Counted from the first letter of the stretch, positions 45,604-58,498 are shown. The stretch: DNA of 64,000 bases from Lutraria lutraria (GCA_964023205.1 OZ026833.1:33692830-33756829); one strand, 5' to 3'. Notes: generated from the letters alone by a model not told the origin. Numbers and translations are program-made.

Positions 45604-46993
45604 GTGAGAGCTACATTGTACTTATGAGCCATGGGCTAATAGGATCCAATCATTTAACATTTTGATATCTTAAACCTTTCATCGAGACATATGTTTATAG
45701 TATTTTAAGATAACGTCAATTCAATATTACTCAGTTTATTATGATTATGTATTACTTGTCCTAAACGACCGTTGCAGTCTTCGAATTTAGCCCCGGACCA
45801 TGGACCGAGTTCACCAAAATGACCGTCGGCCTAGTAATATTTTTATTATATCTCATCAGATGTTTTGACTTTTTGGGGCCAAATTTCGTATATGAAATTT
45901 TGGGTGCACTAACTTTGGTCCACTTAAGGTTCATTCGCTCCAGTGCTTAAAAAGTTTTTCATGAAGACTGCCATTGAATGTAACATTTAAATGCCTAGTA
46001 CAAAAACAACAACACTTACCTTGCGTGTTCTGTTCATCGTTGAATTAATTGTGATTATCTTAATATCTGTGGTTTCTAGTTAAGCTCTGAATTTGAGTGT
46101 GTCTTTGGCTGAAGTGAGTATTATATGCTTTGTTAACAGATGGGAAATTCGACTTGATTGTCATGCTTTTTAAGGGTTTTTAAAAATTTGGGCGTAAAGA
46201 AGTTGCATATTTGAAGTATACCTGCATAACTTGTTCGAATGGTTTAAATACCTGTACAAAATACGCAAATAGTAAATAATTTGGTAAAACATTCACAAAA
46301 GTTTGCTGCCAAATGAGAACAGCTATGTACTTGAAATACAACATGGAGTTTAATGAACGTTATGGTACTGCTGACCTCTAGGTGTCCGATTTGTGTATTT
46401 CATTTCTGTACGAACGATATAAGGCAATATCGGTAAATATGATTATGTTGCATCTTAATGTATGTCTAGCCTAATGGCCAAACTTATTATCTCAAGACGG
46501 GGCGGACAGATTTTCAAAACATTTATCATTTCCACGTAAGATTTCTAAAAAACAACGATAGTCCTTTGAGTTAGTGGCCCTTTACATTAGCCTTGATGTC
46601 TAGTCAATTTTTCAAAGACTAAAGAAAAACAGGACATCCCTTTCAATGAAAAGCCGTGGTAAAAAGATTCTATAACACATCATCATTATAAAGACTTCAT
46701 ATTGTAAATATGTTCAGGCCATTGATAACGAAAATTATGATATTTTGTGGACCTATAATATAGGTTACTATGCAATATCTGCACATTACTATTTTCTATT
46801 TTTCAACAAGGGAAATAACATTTGCAATTTTTTAAATGTGTCGTAAAATAAATATAAGTATCTAGTAAGGTATCCATAGTGATACTGATAGTTCGTCTAT
46901 ACTGTTCTTGTAATAATGATAAGCAGCTATAAGTCAGAAAAGTACAGTATTGGGCTGGGAAGACCTTAACTTATATTACGCCTAATTTTACAG

Positions 46994-47162
46994 CTACGAT
47001 GTGACATCAGGAATACTTGGGCACACTGTAACTTTCAGGAATGGGATGTACAGAAATATCAGGACAGTTTCCAAAGATTTTTTCAGATTCTTAAGAATTT
47101 GCAGTTGCCACGGAGGTCAGAAGCTAACCACATGAAGGAGATACATGACTGGCACTCAAATG
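46994..47162 (+). CDS. Gene B exon 3 (HEPN motif RNTWAH)
   Basis: 169 nt between acceptor TTTTACAG and donor AAATG/GTAAAT. It encodes LRCDIRNTWAHCNFQEWD onwards, with the RNxxxH motif intact. Confidence 0.76.
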
Positions 47163-47844
47163 GTAAATCATAACACAAATATCTTAAATACTTCGAGTAC
47201 CATGTTTATCAAAATCGTATCAAATGTACTCACATCTATGACTTACTTACATTTGAATAAGTTCATAAATTATGAAATCAACCATATATCTCATTTCATA
47301 CAGTCCTTTTTGTACCACAAGAAACTAAATATTTTCTTTCACTTACCATTTATAGTTGTTTTGCATTTTACCCATTTGATTCATACAAAACTGAATGGAT
47401 TCGCATCATGTGAAATTAAGACCTGCCTTGTATTTAGCAAGTGTCTATCCAACGGTGAATGTGAGAAATGAGTTTTTTCATATATTTTTTTAATTGTTTT
47501 ACAATGACACAAGCACAAGCTGAGTTGGCAAATCAATAGATTGTATGTGCTTGATAATATTCTTTACATCTAAATGTATATAAAAACATATTTTCTACTT
47601 TATAATTCTTCATAAATGTTCCCTCTTTGACTCAGCATTTAAGAGTCGGGTCAAATATTACCTTTGTAGTTAAAGTGAAGGACATTAGTCTTCCGGCAAA
47701 CCATTTGCTGTGGTCTGGTAAAAATGAAATATTACGGCCGTCATTTCGAGTTGACTTTGACTTACAGATTTCAGTAAATATTGTCCCGTAAACTGTAAAA
47801 GTGTTCATCCCTCTGATCAGTAATAGTTGTTCAGTTTCCTTCGC

Positions 47845-48373
47845 AATCTGATTAAAATCATATCCTTAAACCCGCTACGCTATGAGGATCTGAAGACGAC
47901 CTATAGAAGGTCACCTCAGGTGACCTTTTCCACTAGCCAATCAGCGCCTTACTTTCATAATTCTGAAAGTGATCTGATTCTATTTTTAACCGCAGTAAAA
48001 AACAATATTTGACTTGTAGTTATCACGAACACCTATTCTTACGCAACTAAATGAAATGATAGCGCCCATGTGACATGCGTGTTTATTAAACTTTCTATAC
48101 TACCAAGGCCGAATCGATCAGGATTACTAAAAAAATCAAAAAGTGGTTGCAGACAAATATGTTATACGTAATTTAATGTTGACTAACGTTTAAATAACAT
48201 CGTCAGGTAGAAAGTTCATTCGGCCAAAGTACCGATGAAACGAGTTATACGATTGGCTGAATTATAAATAGATATAAATAGTGATCATGGAAATTCCGAC
48301 TTTTGAAAATAGAAACTGGTATAGGCCGTCATCAGATCTTGCCGTAAGGAAGATCGAATACTTTAGTCAGATT
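47845..48373. mobile_element. 529-bp TIR element in intron 3 of gene B, 11-bp target duplication
   Basis: GTTTCCTTCGC occurs at 47834-47844 and again at 48374-48384, directly flanking inverted ends AATCTGATTAAA (47845-47856) and TTTAGTCAGATT (48362-48373; one mismatch). An internal palindrome AAGGTCACCTCAGGTGACCT lies at about 47907-47927. It has no transposase. A long target duplication of this size suits Mutator-like elements, but 12-bp TIRs do not settle the family. Gene A's intron 3 lacks it. Confidence 0.75.
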
Positions 48374-48680
48374 GTTTCCTTCGCATACAATGCATTTGAT
48401 TAATGGAACCTTTGCATAAGATTTGTAGAGCTGAGTATAAGCATACTTTTAAACAAACCTACGTATGTGACCAATATCTGATGTGTTATTATGTATGTTG
48501 TATTTTTCAATGCTGATCATTGCAGTGCATATCAATTAGCCATTAACTTGAACTAATGGACTTAAAATACACCTTCTCTTATTGTAATTGTAATAACGCT
48601 AGCAGTATAAGGATTTTTGACGTGCGACAATATATTACATTTTCATTATGAAACCTGAATATGCTAAACGTTTTTTCCAG

Positions 48681-51600
48681 GTATTCATCTTCTTCATGGT
48701 ACGACTATCGATGTAGATTAGTTTCGAACTCTGAAATCTGAAACAAGATCTTTGAGTAAACATTTGTTAGATGTTGTTACTTACACAGATGAATTTAATG
48801 AAACTATATGCCATGCAATCTCTGTTATTGAAGACAGGATTGAAAAGGCGGAAATTGCAATTGGAGGATTATCCAGTGATATAGACATTGTCAAAGAAAC
48901 TCAGAGCGAGCAAGGCAAAGATATCCAAAAGATAAAGACTGATGTGGTAGACGCCACATCAAATATTACACGATTGAAAAACAGACATGAGGAACTAAAT
49001 CAAAACGTTATCAAAATACAGGACGACATAGCAGACATCAAAGCTGGAAACAAGTCCACCGGAACAAAGATGGATGACAACACAGTTTATACATCTTCAA
49101 TCCGTCCTTGTGAACAAATGTTCTTTTACCTTCCAAACCGTGTGTCAACTTTCATAGGTCGTGAAGATGAACTGTCTCAATTATGTAATATCCTTTATGA
49201 GGTGGATGAAAGACACCATTCGGTTGTTATTTGTGGTTTAGGGGGTACTGGAAAAACAAGTCTAGCAATTGAATACTCATGGCAGTATCAAAGCTTCTAT
49301 AAAAGTGGAGTGTATTGGATGTCAGCTGAGTCCAATGAAGCTTTAGAAGATGCATTGCAACGCCTCGCAATGGATATAAACACTGTTGGTGAAAATTCCA
49401 GCGACACGTTGCGAATGACTTTGAAGTGGATTGCGTCGTTACCGAAAAGGTGGCTTTTAATAATTGATAATCTTGATCAAGACGAACTTTATGGGAATAT
49501 CAAAGAACTGGTGTATGGTTCCTGACAGAGAGTTCCTAATGCGCACATTATCATAACGTCGCGAAGAAAAGCAACTCAAGCAGGAGAAGATTTTAAAGTA
49601 AGAACGGAAGCTTGTATAACACTGGATGTTTTATCACCCCTTGAAAGCATTCAACTCCTAAATTCGCGTTCAGAAATGCACGCAGAAGATGATAGTGATA
49701 TTGATGTTTTAGCTGATGAACTTGGTGGTCTTCCTCTTGCTCTAGAACAAGCTGCTGCTCATATCAAGGCTCTAAAATGTACATTTAGATTATATCTAAA
49801 AAAATTCAGAAAGAAACGACTTCAATTGTTAAGACCAAATCGATCAGTACATTCTGACTCTAAAAGTAGGCAAGCTGTTTATACAACTTGGCAATTGAAT
49901 TTTGACTATGTTTCCAGACATTCCGAGGAGGAAGGTTTGAAAAACTCTGTTGTAACAGTGATGGAAATTGCTGCTTTTCTGTATCCTGATGAAATACCAC
50001 ATGAAATGTTAAATTCTGGTTCTCCATTGATACCTGATAAGAATCTGGTTGAGTGTTTCTCGGAAGATCTTGGTGCCTATCAGGTGATTGAGGTCCTAAC
50101 ACGTTTCTCCTTGTTCCAAATGTCTGGTGATCAAACGTTTTCTGTTCACCGTTTAGTGCAAGAAGTTATCCGAGACAATATTTGCGACGATAATCGCAGA
50201 TGTTTTGTATTGGGATGTGCTGCAAAAATGATTCATAAAGCCTTGATATCAAATAAGTCTCCTTGCGAAGTACTGAAAGAAGGAAATGTCGATAGAACCT
50301 CCTTGCAGTTGTGGAGTAAACTCGCGCTAAATGCAAATTCGGTAAGAAAGGTAATGTTTGAGTTGTGCACTAGCAATCCTTTATTCGGAAACATGTGTAT
50401 AAATATGGAAACTATAAAACTCTATCAAGCTAGTGCTATGTACCATAGCTTGTATCAAAGACAAGATGAGGCTTTGGCGGCTCAAGATCAAATGCTGAAA
50501 TTGCTGGCTGCCATTGATGTGCCTAAAACTGAGTTTAAAGAACTGACTAGTATAAAGATACCACTCTTAAGCGAAGAGCGAACAAAAATCCAGAACTGTA
50601 TAATGGGTGTCGTTACAGAAAAGAGCCGCAATAGACATGGATTGCCCCTGAATAAAGAAGCATTGCGAGTAAAAGGTAATGATGCATTCACACAAGAAAG
50701 ATACCACGAAGCCATTCAGTGTTACACCGAAGCAATAACTGCAAACACAGAAAAAATTGACTCTAGACTTTTCTCAAATAGGGGTTTAGCATACTTGAAA
50801 TTATCAGAATACGAAAAGGCTTACGAAGATGCAAATAAATGCATTGAAGTTGATCCATCCAGCTACAAAGCACATTTATGGAAAGCTTACGCTCTAGCTG
50901 AACTTATGAAACTTCAGCAATTACCTTCTTCATGGGAGTCAGCAGGAATGTCTGCTGCAGCTGTTGCTGGTCATTTCAATGTCAAATGCCTTCTGGAGTA
51001 TAAAATGAAAATATACTATCCTATAGTTAGATATAAGATTATAGACAACCAAGATCAATTGAAAGAGGAAGTTGGCTCTTTGCTAAACATGTCATACACC
51101 ACATTATTACTTAAGCGGGGTCAGTATCCGATATATCCCATGAAAATTCCATTCAACAGAAGTGTACAAATTATTGGAATTGAAGATGGTGTAGAGATAA
51201 TTTGCAAAGATAAATGCTTTTTACTATGTAAGCCAAACAAAGCTATATATCGATATGATATTGACATTGAACCACAGATAAACGTACATTTTGAAAATAT
51301 GTTCTTCCCCGAAGACATTCCTCAAATTCGGGTGTTTAAGGACGTAAACGCAACATTTTATAGATGCAGATTTTCGAATGGTCAGAGAGGATGTGAGAAT
51401 TTTCCAGACTGTGATGGACAAGTTGGATGTGTTAGCGACGATCCTAGGAAATGTAAAACCAAGTATGAAAAAGTAAAAAACACAAACTACAAAGCATCCG
51501 TTGGTGAAGTTGGCCATCCTGGTATTGTTGCAGAAGCTAGAGGGTACGTTCTTATTGACAAATGTGTTCTTGAAAGGTGTGGTGGTGGTGGCGCATTAAG

Positions 51601-52855
51601 CGACGGCGAAAATTCTGTTTTAATCGTAAAACACTCTGATATTTCTCGTAATCGACAGATGGGTATAGAGTGTCGAAATGGAGGTTTTGTGGAAGTTGAT
51701 AATTGTGTAATTACTAATAATCAGTCTCATGGTATTGCAATTGGTCCATTTGGTCGGGGCAAAGTTACCTATTGTACAATGCAAGCAAATAAACGGGAAG
51801 GAATGTGGTGTGGGGGAGAATTTGGTTCCCCTGAAGATCAAGGCGAAATCAATAGTTTTGTAGAGGAAAGTGGCTCGATATGTTATATATGGAATAATGT
51901 AATTAATCAGAATGGCAGGTGTGGAGTATCACTTGACGGTGGGTCTTATTATCTTTCCGGAAATCGGATATTTGAAAACTGGTTATGGGGTGTGTATGTG
52001 AAGTCAAGATCAACAGCAAACTTTGATGGCAATGATGTATTTGAAAACAAGTGTGGTGGTGTGAGGATAGGAATTAATTATTCAGCACCTATTCTATTTA
52101 ATGGAAACACTATAAGAGACCATTCTGGGCCAGCGATCTATTCTGAGGCTCTTATTAACTCCGGTTTACCCCGTTTACCTTATGAGGAGGTGAAGAAGTA
52201 TCTGGGTATTGATAATGAACTTGACGAATATAGTATCCCACCTTCGATTACTTCCCACAATCTTATAACAAATAACAACATCGGTCAACAGCACCCACAG
52301 GAATTATTTTCCTCCATTCAGTCATGCTGCTTTTGTCATCGCATGTTGAAAAAACTTCCGTGTTGTGTAAAGTGTAAAAAAGCTCAGTATTGTTCAAAGA
52401 CTTGCCAAAAAGGACACTGGCCACGACATAGACACTTATGTACATTATTAAGTCAAGCGTTTACCGTTGACATAGCTCTGTCTCAAACACAAACAGTGCA
52501 AGAGTATTACAAGTTGGACTACAAATTGATAAATAATCCAACAGGACACTTGCCTGGTTATCGACAGGGAAACATGCCTGATAAAACCAGCAGGAGGAAG
52601 TTTATTGTGAAAATTCAAAGTGGTCCTGAATATACAAATTATGACCCGAACTGTTACATGAAGTTATATGACCAAAGTCAAAAGTTTGAAATAATGTTTC
52701 AGAATAGCATGATATATCATTTGGTTATTGAATGTGGGGTACTGGCTGCTTCTCAAGTAAGCACGAAGAAGATATTTTATTATGCATCATTTAAGGACCA
52801 TGGTAAAACGTTGTGTCTTCATACTGATAATTTGGCTCCTTTCCAAACATGGTAG
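48681..52855 (+). pseudogene. Gene B exon 4 (NB-ARC to MYND) with two in-frame stops
   Basis: Opens after acceptor TTTTTTCCAG with GIHLLHGTTIDVD, then TAG (48719-48721). The frame is open again to TGA at 49523-49525 and then to the true end TAG at 52853-52855. A net three-base deletion near 49690 (DDSDIDV for DDSGIIDV) keeps the frame. Domains from coiled coil to MYND match gene A, with scattered substitutions concentrated in the beta-helix part (for example CRNGGFVEVDN against SRNLGFVAVDN). Confidence 0.82.
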
Positions 52856-54374
52856 ATCAGATTACAATCGGGATGTGTATAATATGGCATGGATAGGCTA
52901 CACGGAAACTACCATGATGATACTAAGTTTAGAATAACTGCCTAAATTTACTTTATGTGTTTAAAAAAAACATTTGTTTTGGAGCGAATGAACGCAATCA
53001 AAATGTTACATGAGCGTCGACTGGTTGAGTATTTACCCTCTACAAATAAATACACTAGAACGCAATCTGATTAGATGGACCGGTGGATTGATAAGATTTT
53101 TCAATCAACTTGAAGCATAACTGAGCGTACCAATGAATGCATATACAGACCCTAGTAATATGGTACGTGTACCTCTCCATGCACGTTTCACAATGCATCG
53201 GTCGTCAATTTTTCCCATTTCGAGAAAGTTGCTTAAATAAGCTAGTTACGGAAATATAGTATTTGAATTAATCCTATTTAGGAGAGATCTTGAAGCAGGT
53301 AAATATGTTCATTGCAAAGAGCAAAATCGAGGCAAAAAAAGAAACCAAAATCACAATTCCAGCTATGATATTGCATTGACTAATATAAATTAACGTCAGT
53401 AAAACATGCATGTATTCGGACGTTATAGGGATTTAGATAGCTGAATTTAAATTGAGGTTAATTAATACATTTTCTTCGTCTATCTCTCTTATGTTTTGTG
53501 TTAATTTCATTATGTAAATAATATGTAAACGTTTTATTGTTTGAAGTTGAAACTTGATATATATCTGTATATAATACAAATCAAAACGAACTTCCAAACA
53601 ACCGCCACATACAAATATTCCACTTTAACATAGCCTCAAGTAGGTCATCATCAATTTAAAGAATTTGATAGAAAACTTTACAACTCGCGTGCGCCCATGC
53701 TCATTCACACAAGTATACATTGACAAACGAGAAAACAGCCCAGGCTTATTAATTAGCGGTGCTGCTATCAGCACATCTGTCTATTATGTAATAAACACAG
53801 ACAGTGTACGAGCGAACATGTGGGTGAGAGAATAACATACGAGATGCTTCAGGAAATAATCTCTGTCATCACATGTTATTTTGATGAGGACGATAATAAC
53901 ATTGTGATTTCCATAATTATTTGGTTGCCTTTATTGTAATGTAAAAAAATGGACATGCATTGCGACTATTTTACATAGATATACATGTACGTGGTATATC
54001 GTGTTGACCATTACTTTACCATAAATACTGAGGTACTTTTGTGTTGGGTTTTCATGAAAATGTATAGTGTTTTTATTTGCAGTATTTTTTGTATGTTGTT
54101 CATAAAAGTTAATTAAATGAAAAGTAGAAAGCTGTATTTGTTGATTGCAGAAATGATGTTTGTATCGTTCGTCAAACAAGTATGTTTGTTTTATCTTATG
54201 TCAATATACTGTTCAGTTATATGTATATATGCATATTTGTTATTTTTAACACTAAAAGTGGCTAAGACATTCTTGCTAGGTTCGAGCCATTTTTGTCATA
54301 TATTACTGATAATTTAACAACTTAATTATGTATGTTTACGTCATGCTTACTTAATTTACTGTGCATTATATTTA
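52856..54374. other. Non-coding 3' flank of gene B
   Basis: Collinear with the flank of gene A. A candidate AATAAA is at 53045-53050. No gene seen. Confidence 0.45.
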
Positions 54375-55345
54375 CCCGCCTCCGTAGTCGAGTGGTTAAG
54401 GTATCTGACGTGGTTGTAATCACTAAAATAACGTAAAATGATATTGTGCGTTATTTACAAAGATTAAATATCATACTTTAATACCAAGCAACAAAAATAT
54501 TTAACCGAACGCTCAAAAATGGTGTTTATTAGCAATAACTACTGCCCCCCTTTATCGAGTTTTCCTTATCAGCGTTAAACATCTCTAACGTAATGTGCAT
54601 TGTATCGGTACGATATGATACTTTTAATTCATTAATGACAAAAGTTTGTTATAAAAAAATATCTTACAAGACATCAAACCTGGACGTGGTTTCGATTATT
54701 GAACCGTAAACATAAGCGATTTTGATTGGCTATCAAAATTGAATGTGATACGTCAAATTCGTTGATTTCATGAGACGATAATGATCCGACACTTTAATTG
54801 TTAATTGCTCAGCTTAAAAAAACACAGTAGGTGTCATTTACGAATTCACAGTGCCGTCTTATTTGATGACGGATTTCAATGCATATTTCGGTATTTTGTA
54901 GCGGAAGTGTTAATCTAGGGAACCGTGCCTCAGAATTTTGATACTTGTTTTCATTTTTTATCTATGAAGTATTACGTAATAAACAGCGGGGTTCTGGGTA
55001 CGGAATTTCTTTAAACTCTCTAACGAACGGAGGACTTTATCAAATAACTGAGGCACGGTTCCCTGCTTCATACATGTATAGTCATTTAAGGCTATTTGTT
55101 GTAATCTATTCCTATGTACAGAGTAGTTATCGTTGTTAAAAAAATGTAAATTACGTGCGATTCACTGTAACCTCTCACTGATAGATGGTGGTGGGTTCGA
55201 GTCCCGCTACCGACCATGTCTCTTTACGTGAGAAAGTAGGCAGTTGCTTACTGAGGATAGGAGTCTAGTACTGGTTCTTCCCAGGAACGATGGTTAGGTG
55301 AAATGTCTCCTCATATGACTGTTGAAAAGGGGCGTAAAACTCCAT
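54375..55345 (+). mobile_element. tRNA-derived SINE split by a roughly 750-bp insertion
   Basis: The left piece (54375-about 54415) has the box A-type head GTAGTCGAGTGGTTAAGG. The right piece (about 55161-55345) has the box B-type GGGTTCGAGTCCCGC and the body AGTCTAGTACTGGTTCTTCC, AGGAACGATGGTTAG, ending AAAAGGGGCGTAAAA. The intact relative is at 60154-60372. Copy A at about 32395-32415 has no SINE here, giving an empty site; ATTATATT on both sides is a likely target duplication. Confidence 0.75.
54416..55160. mobile_element. Unclassified insertion within the SINE
   Basis: Separates the two halves of the SINE. The boundaries are approximate: AATCACT on the left and ATTCACT on the right could be the duplicated target. 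It contains a perfect 16-bp inverted repeat, GGGAACCGTGCCTCAG (54918-54933) with its complement at 55048-55063. No coding sequence. Confidence 0.5.
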
Positions 55346-57300
55346 ACATGTATATATATAAAGCATAATAAAATGATTATATTAATATAATATTTGTTGA
55401 ATGTGTACGAGTGATTTATATACATGTTCTATCAGCTTAATTATGGAACAAGTGACTACTTCATGATCATCTATGCAAAATGATTATATATGTAGAAGTT
55501 TATAGATTATTATTATGTAGATGTAGATTATTGGTGTAACTGACCTTGATGTTTATAATTCATGCTATACATGTTAGAACTGTATAATCTTTGGCACTAA
55601 GATTGGCTGAGACAACCTTTCTAGTGATAGCTCTCTGTGCCATTTGTGTTGTATTTTACTGATTATTTAACGTCAAGTAATTATGTATTAAGTCCATTCT
55701 TTTGTTCAGTAAAGTGTTGCTGAAAATGTATTTTCTATGAAGTTTAAAATGTCATAATTTGCAGTATTAAGTCAATGATGATACATGATAAATTTACGCT
55801 TGTAATGACATTAGCCACTCCTACTGCAAGCAGGCCCTATGTATATAAGGGTAGTTCAGTTTACAAAAAAAAAATAATAATTATAACACAAACACACAAT
55901 GTATAATATATCTTGAAAGACTGTATTTGTGACATATATAAATGTCTTTATATATAGTCATTGTGATGGTAATATATCATTGTGTGTGTGTTTAATGCAG
56001 TTTATTGAACTTAGACTTGTTACTTGTATCCTTTATATTCTAAATGTTGTGAACTGAAATAGATATCTGTTGTTAAGAAGTAAATAAATAATATCGAAGT
56101 AACATAGATCTTTGTGTTCACTTCTCAACATCATGGTCATCGAACGTCAGCAGAATTGAAAATCCCTTATAAGCTAAATATTGGCGAGTACACTACACCC
56201 CTGCCGTTTAACTAATATTTACAAATGTTCTTAGACCTTGATACACATATACAATGATTACAATTGGCTGTCTTTCCTTCCAGCAAATATTCAAATAGCG
56301 TGAGTACATAAGGGGTAAAATATTAGATTTCGCGAACTCAACTAGCTTACAGGATTGTCAGTGGTTCTACTCAGGTGTTTTCCTGGGGTCTACATCCACC
56401 GTTACAGCTAAAAAAAACTCAAAATAATCCTCACGATGGCCCCGTGACCTTCACCTACTGACCTGAAAACGCACATGTGGTAACAAGGAACCAACATGTG
56501 AAGATTGTAGCGGGGTGGGTTTAGATTTTATAGGCAAGGTTTAAGAGATACGGCGGTATAAAAAGTTGAGACTTCCGTAGTCAACTCCAAGGTCAAAGGG
56601 AGACCGTACACGTCAATACCAAGTTGACCGCCGTAGAAAAAAACATCTAGGGGTCACTGTGGTTACATATAATTAGCTGGCGCCCATAGTAGTTGCAAAA
56701 TAAACTACTGAAACTACTTGTGGAAACTAAACTTAATAGACTTGCACTGCAACATGGAACGGGCATTCATGGAACGGGCATTAGTTAAACAATTACATGA
56801 CGGGTGTAATCAAAGTGTTGAGGGCACTGCTGTTGTTCAGAATTACAAAGCAGTCAAATTTTAAAGTTGAATTTCTTTGTAGGATGAGGTATTGGGCTGA
56901 ATTTTGGAAACTTTCCATTGTCTTCAATCGATCTCGGCGCACATGAATTTTGATGCAGACCAAAGTACTATGCTTTTCTACATCCGCCCTGCAATTGGTA
57001 AAGTGTTTCCCGTTAGTGTGCTTTCAGTACTCTGATTTTGACTTGAAGGCACGTAACAAGTGAATTTACGTTAAATTTTTATGCCAAAATTTGAATTATT
57101 TTCGTAGGCGAAAGGTTAATGGAAGCTCTTCGGAAAGTAGGAAAAATTCCCGACCTACTGTTCTGTATTGTATGAAATGGTCGTTACCTTAATTGTGTTC
57201 GTACCGAACAACAAAAATGTAGTACTTAGGTCTGCATAGGTGGCTATGAAAAGCTGAACTGTCGTTCAGTTTCCAACAATACGAGTGACCAAAGTAGTAG
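55346..57300. other. End of duplicated flank and AT-rich intergenic DNA
   Basis: Similarity to copy A continues to about 56700. A fragment near 56990-57040 (TTTCAGTACTCTGATT) resembles the repeat at 36.5 kb. No gene seen. Confidence 0.4.
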
Positions 57301-57315
57301 CATAGTATTACGGTA

Positions 57316-57468
57316 TCCGGACAATAGCTCCCCCGGACAAAAGCTCCCCGTTCATTTTGATAGGGGCGGACAAAAGCTCCCCCATTGATTTACTACCCCG
57401 GACAATCGCTCTCCCGTTATTTTTGCACCCCGGACAAAAGCTCACCCAGACAGAAACTCACCCGTTAA
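57316..57468. repeat. Minisatellite, CCCCGGACAAAAGCTCCCCC-type unit
   Basis: About five tandem imperfect copies of a 17-37 bp unit with the core CCGGACAAAAGCTCCCC followed by a variable spacer (GTTATTTTTGCA, ATTGATTTACTA). GC-rich against an AT-rich background. Confidence 0.75.
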
Positions 57469-57876
57469 TAGTATTACTATTACGTGTACATAAATTCAGG
57501 TAAACATCGTTTGGTAATATTGTCATCCCCATGTATATGTATGCATATCGATTTGAGAAGGCTCCCTGGATAACTCTGAATTCCGACCATTACACTTGTT
57601 GTAACACATTCAGGCTTTTCTTTTGTAAACATTTTAATCTTGGAGCAGACATGTGCACGTACATGATTATTAACTAAAATAACTGCCGTAAAACTGAGGT
57701 AATAAGACCTCATTGAGATTAACATAATGTTTTATTACTTATATGATCTTATTATAAGGTAATGGTTAGACAAGATGTCGAAAACCTCAGTCTTACTTAC
57801 GGAAATTGACCAAAATTGTACCATATGTAGATTCAATTGTAGACCAGTGACGTTATGGTACATGTGTTACTTAGAA

Positions 57877-58213
57877 CCCCATTAGCTTTTTGGAACGGTT
57901 AAAATTTAAGTAGGTCTCATTTTACCTAGAAACGTGTCTTATTAGTGAAACTGACTTTTATTTGCAATAAAACATTCCGATATTTTCTTTTTTTACTCAC
58001 GAAGTACACATAGAAATGTAGCGGACAGTATTTCTTTCAGTGACATTGCAAAAATAGGAAGGAAAAACATCTTACAACATTTCTAAGAGATGTGGCTATA
58101 GATATATATAGGTATTATGTAAATATTGTTTTAGAGCAAATAAATACATTTATTATATTTTACTATCATTGTATCTATTGTTCTGTATTACTAAATTAAA
58201 AAAGCTAATGGGG
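57877..58213. mobile_element. MITE with 15-bp TIRs CCCCATTAGCTTTTT
   Basis: Perfect inverted ends at 57877-57891 and 58199-58213. The length is 337 bp with no open frame. A partial copy in the opposite orientation is at 38461-38630. The target duplication is not obvious. Confidence 0.65.
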
Positions 58214-58498
58214 CTTTAATTAATTTGCTGCGTTTCTAGTACTTGTAAACGAAACTCAGGCTTTCGAACATCGCTATATTTGTAAATTATGCGTTTAAAA
58301 GTTTCCACTGGTGATCGTTCTTGATTTTTCTGCAGACACTAGACACTTTTCGATCTCGGTCTTTTTTCTGGCCGATATTTACATATTTATTAAATAAGAA
58401 CTTTATCTCCCAACTAAAAAAGATATTCGAAAAAAATATGCCGACCTACCGTTGCTATATTTTGGGGGTTGAGTTGAGTAGATGGAAATCTATATATA

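Larger units (their letters stand above)
44812..52855 (+). pseudogene. Gene B: HEPN-NB-ARC-TPR-beta-helix-MYND paralogue with two nonsense codons
   Basis: Exons 44812-44908, 45167-45603, 46994-47162 and 48681-52855 have the same lengths, phases and splice sites as gene A, except that exon 4 is one codon shorter. The whole frame is preserved, but TAG at 48719-48721 (Leu TTG in A) and TGA at 49523-49525 (Trp TGG in A) interrupt it. HEPN motif RNTWAH, P-loop GLGGTGKT, Walker B, GLPLA, VHRLVQ, TPRs, beta-helix and all MYND ligands are intact. Translation from the normal ATG would yield only the HEPN domain (about 246 residues). The absence of frameshifts across 4.9 kb of coding sequence argues for recent loss, for a segregating null allele, or for use as a short HEPN-only product. 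Assembly error is also possible. Confidence 0.8.
44620..56700. repeat. Segmental tandem duplication, copy B
   Basis: Collinear with about 20920-34640, direct orientation, offset about 23.7 kb at the first exon. The exons align without frameshift. Copy-specific insertions are the 529-bp TIR element (47845-48373) and a SINE with a nested insertion (54375-55345). Confidence 0.8.
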
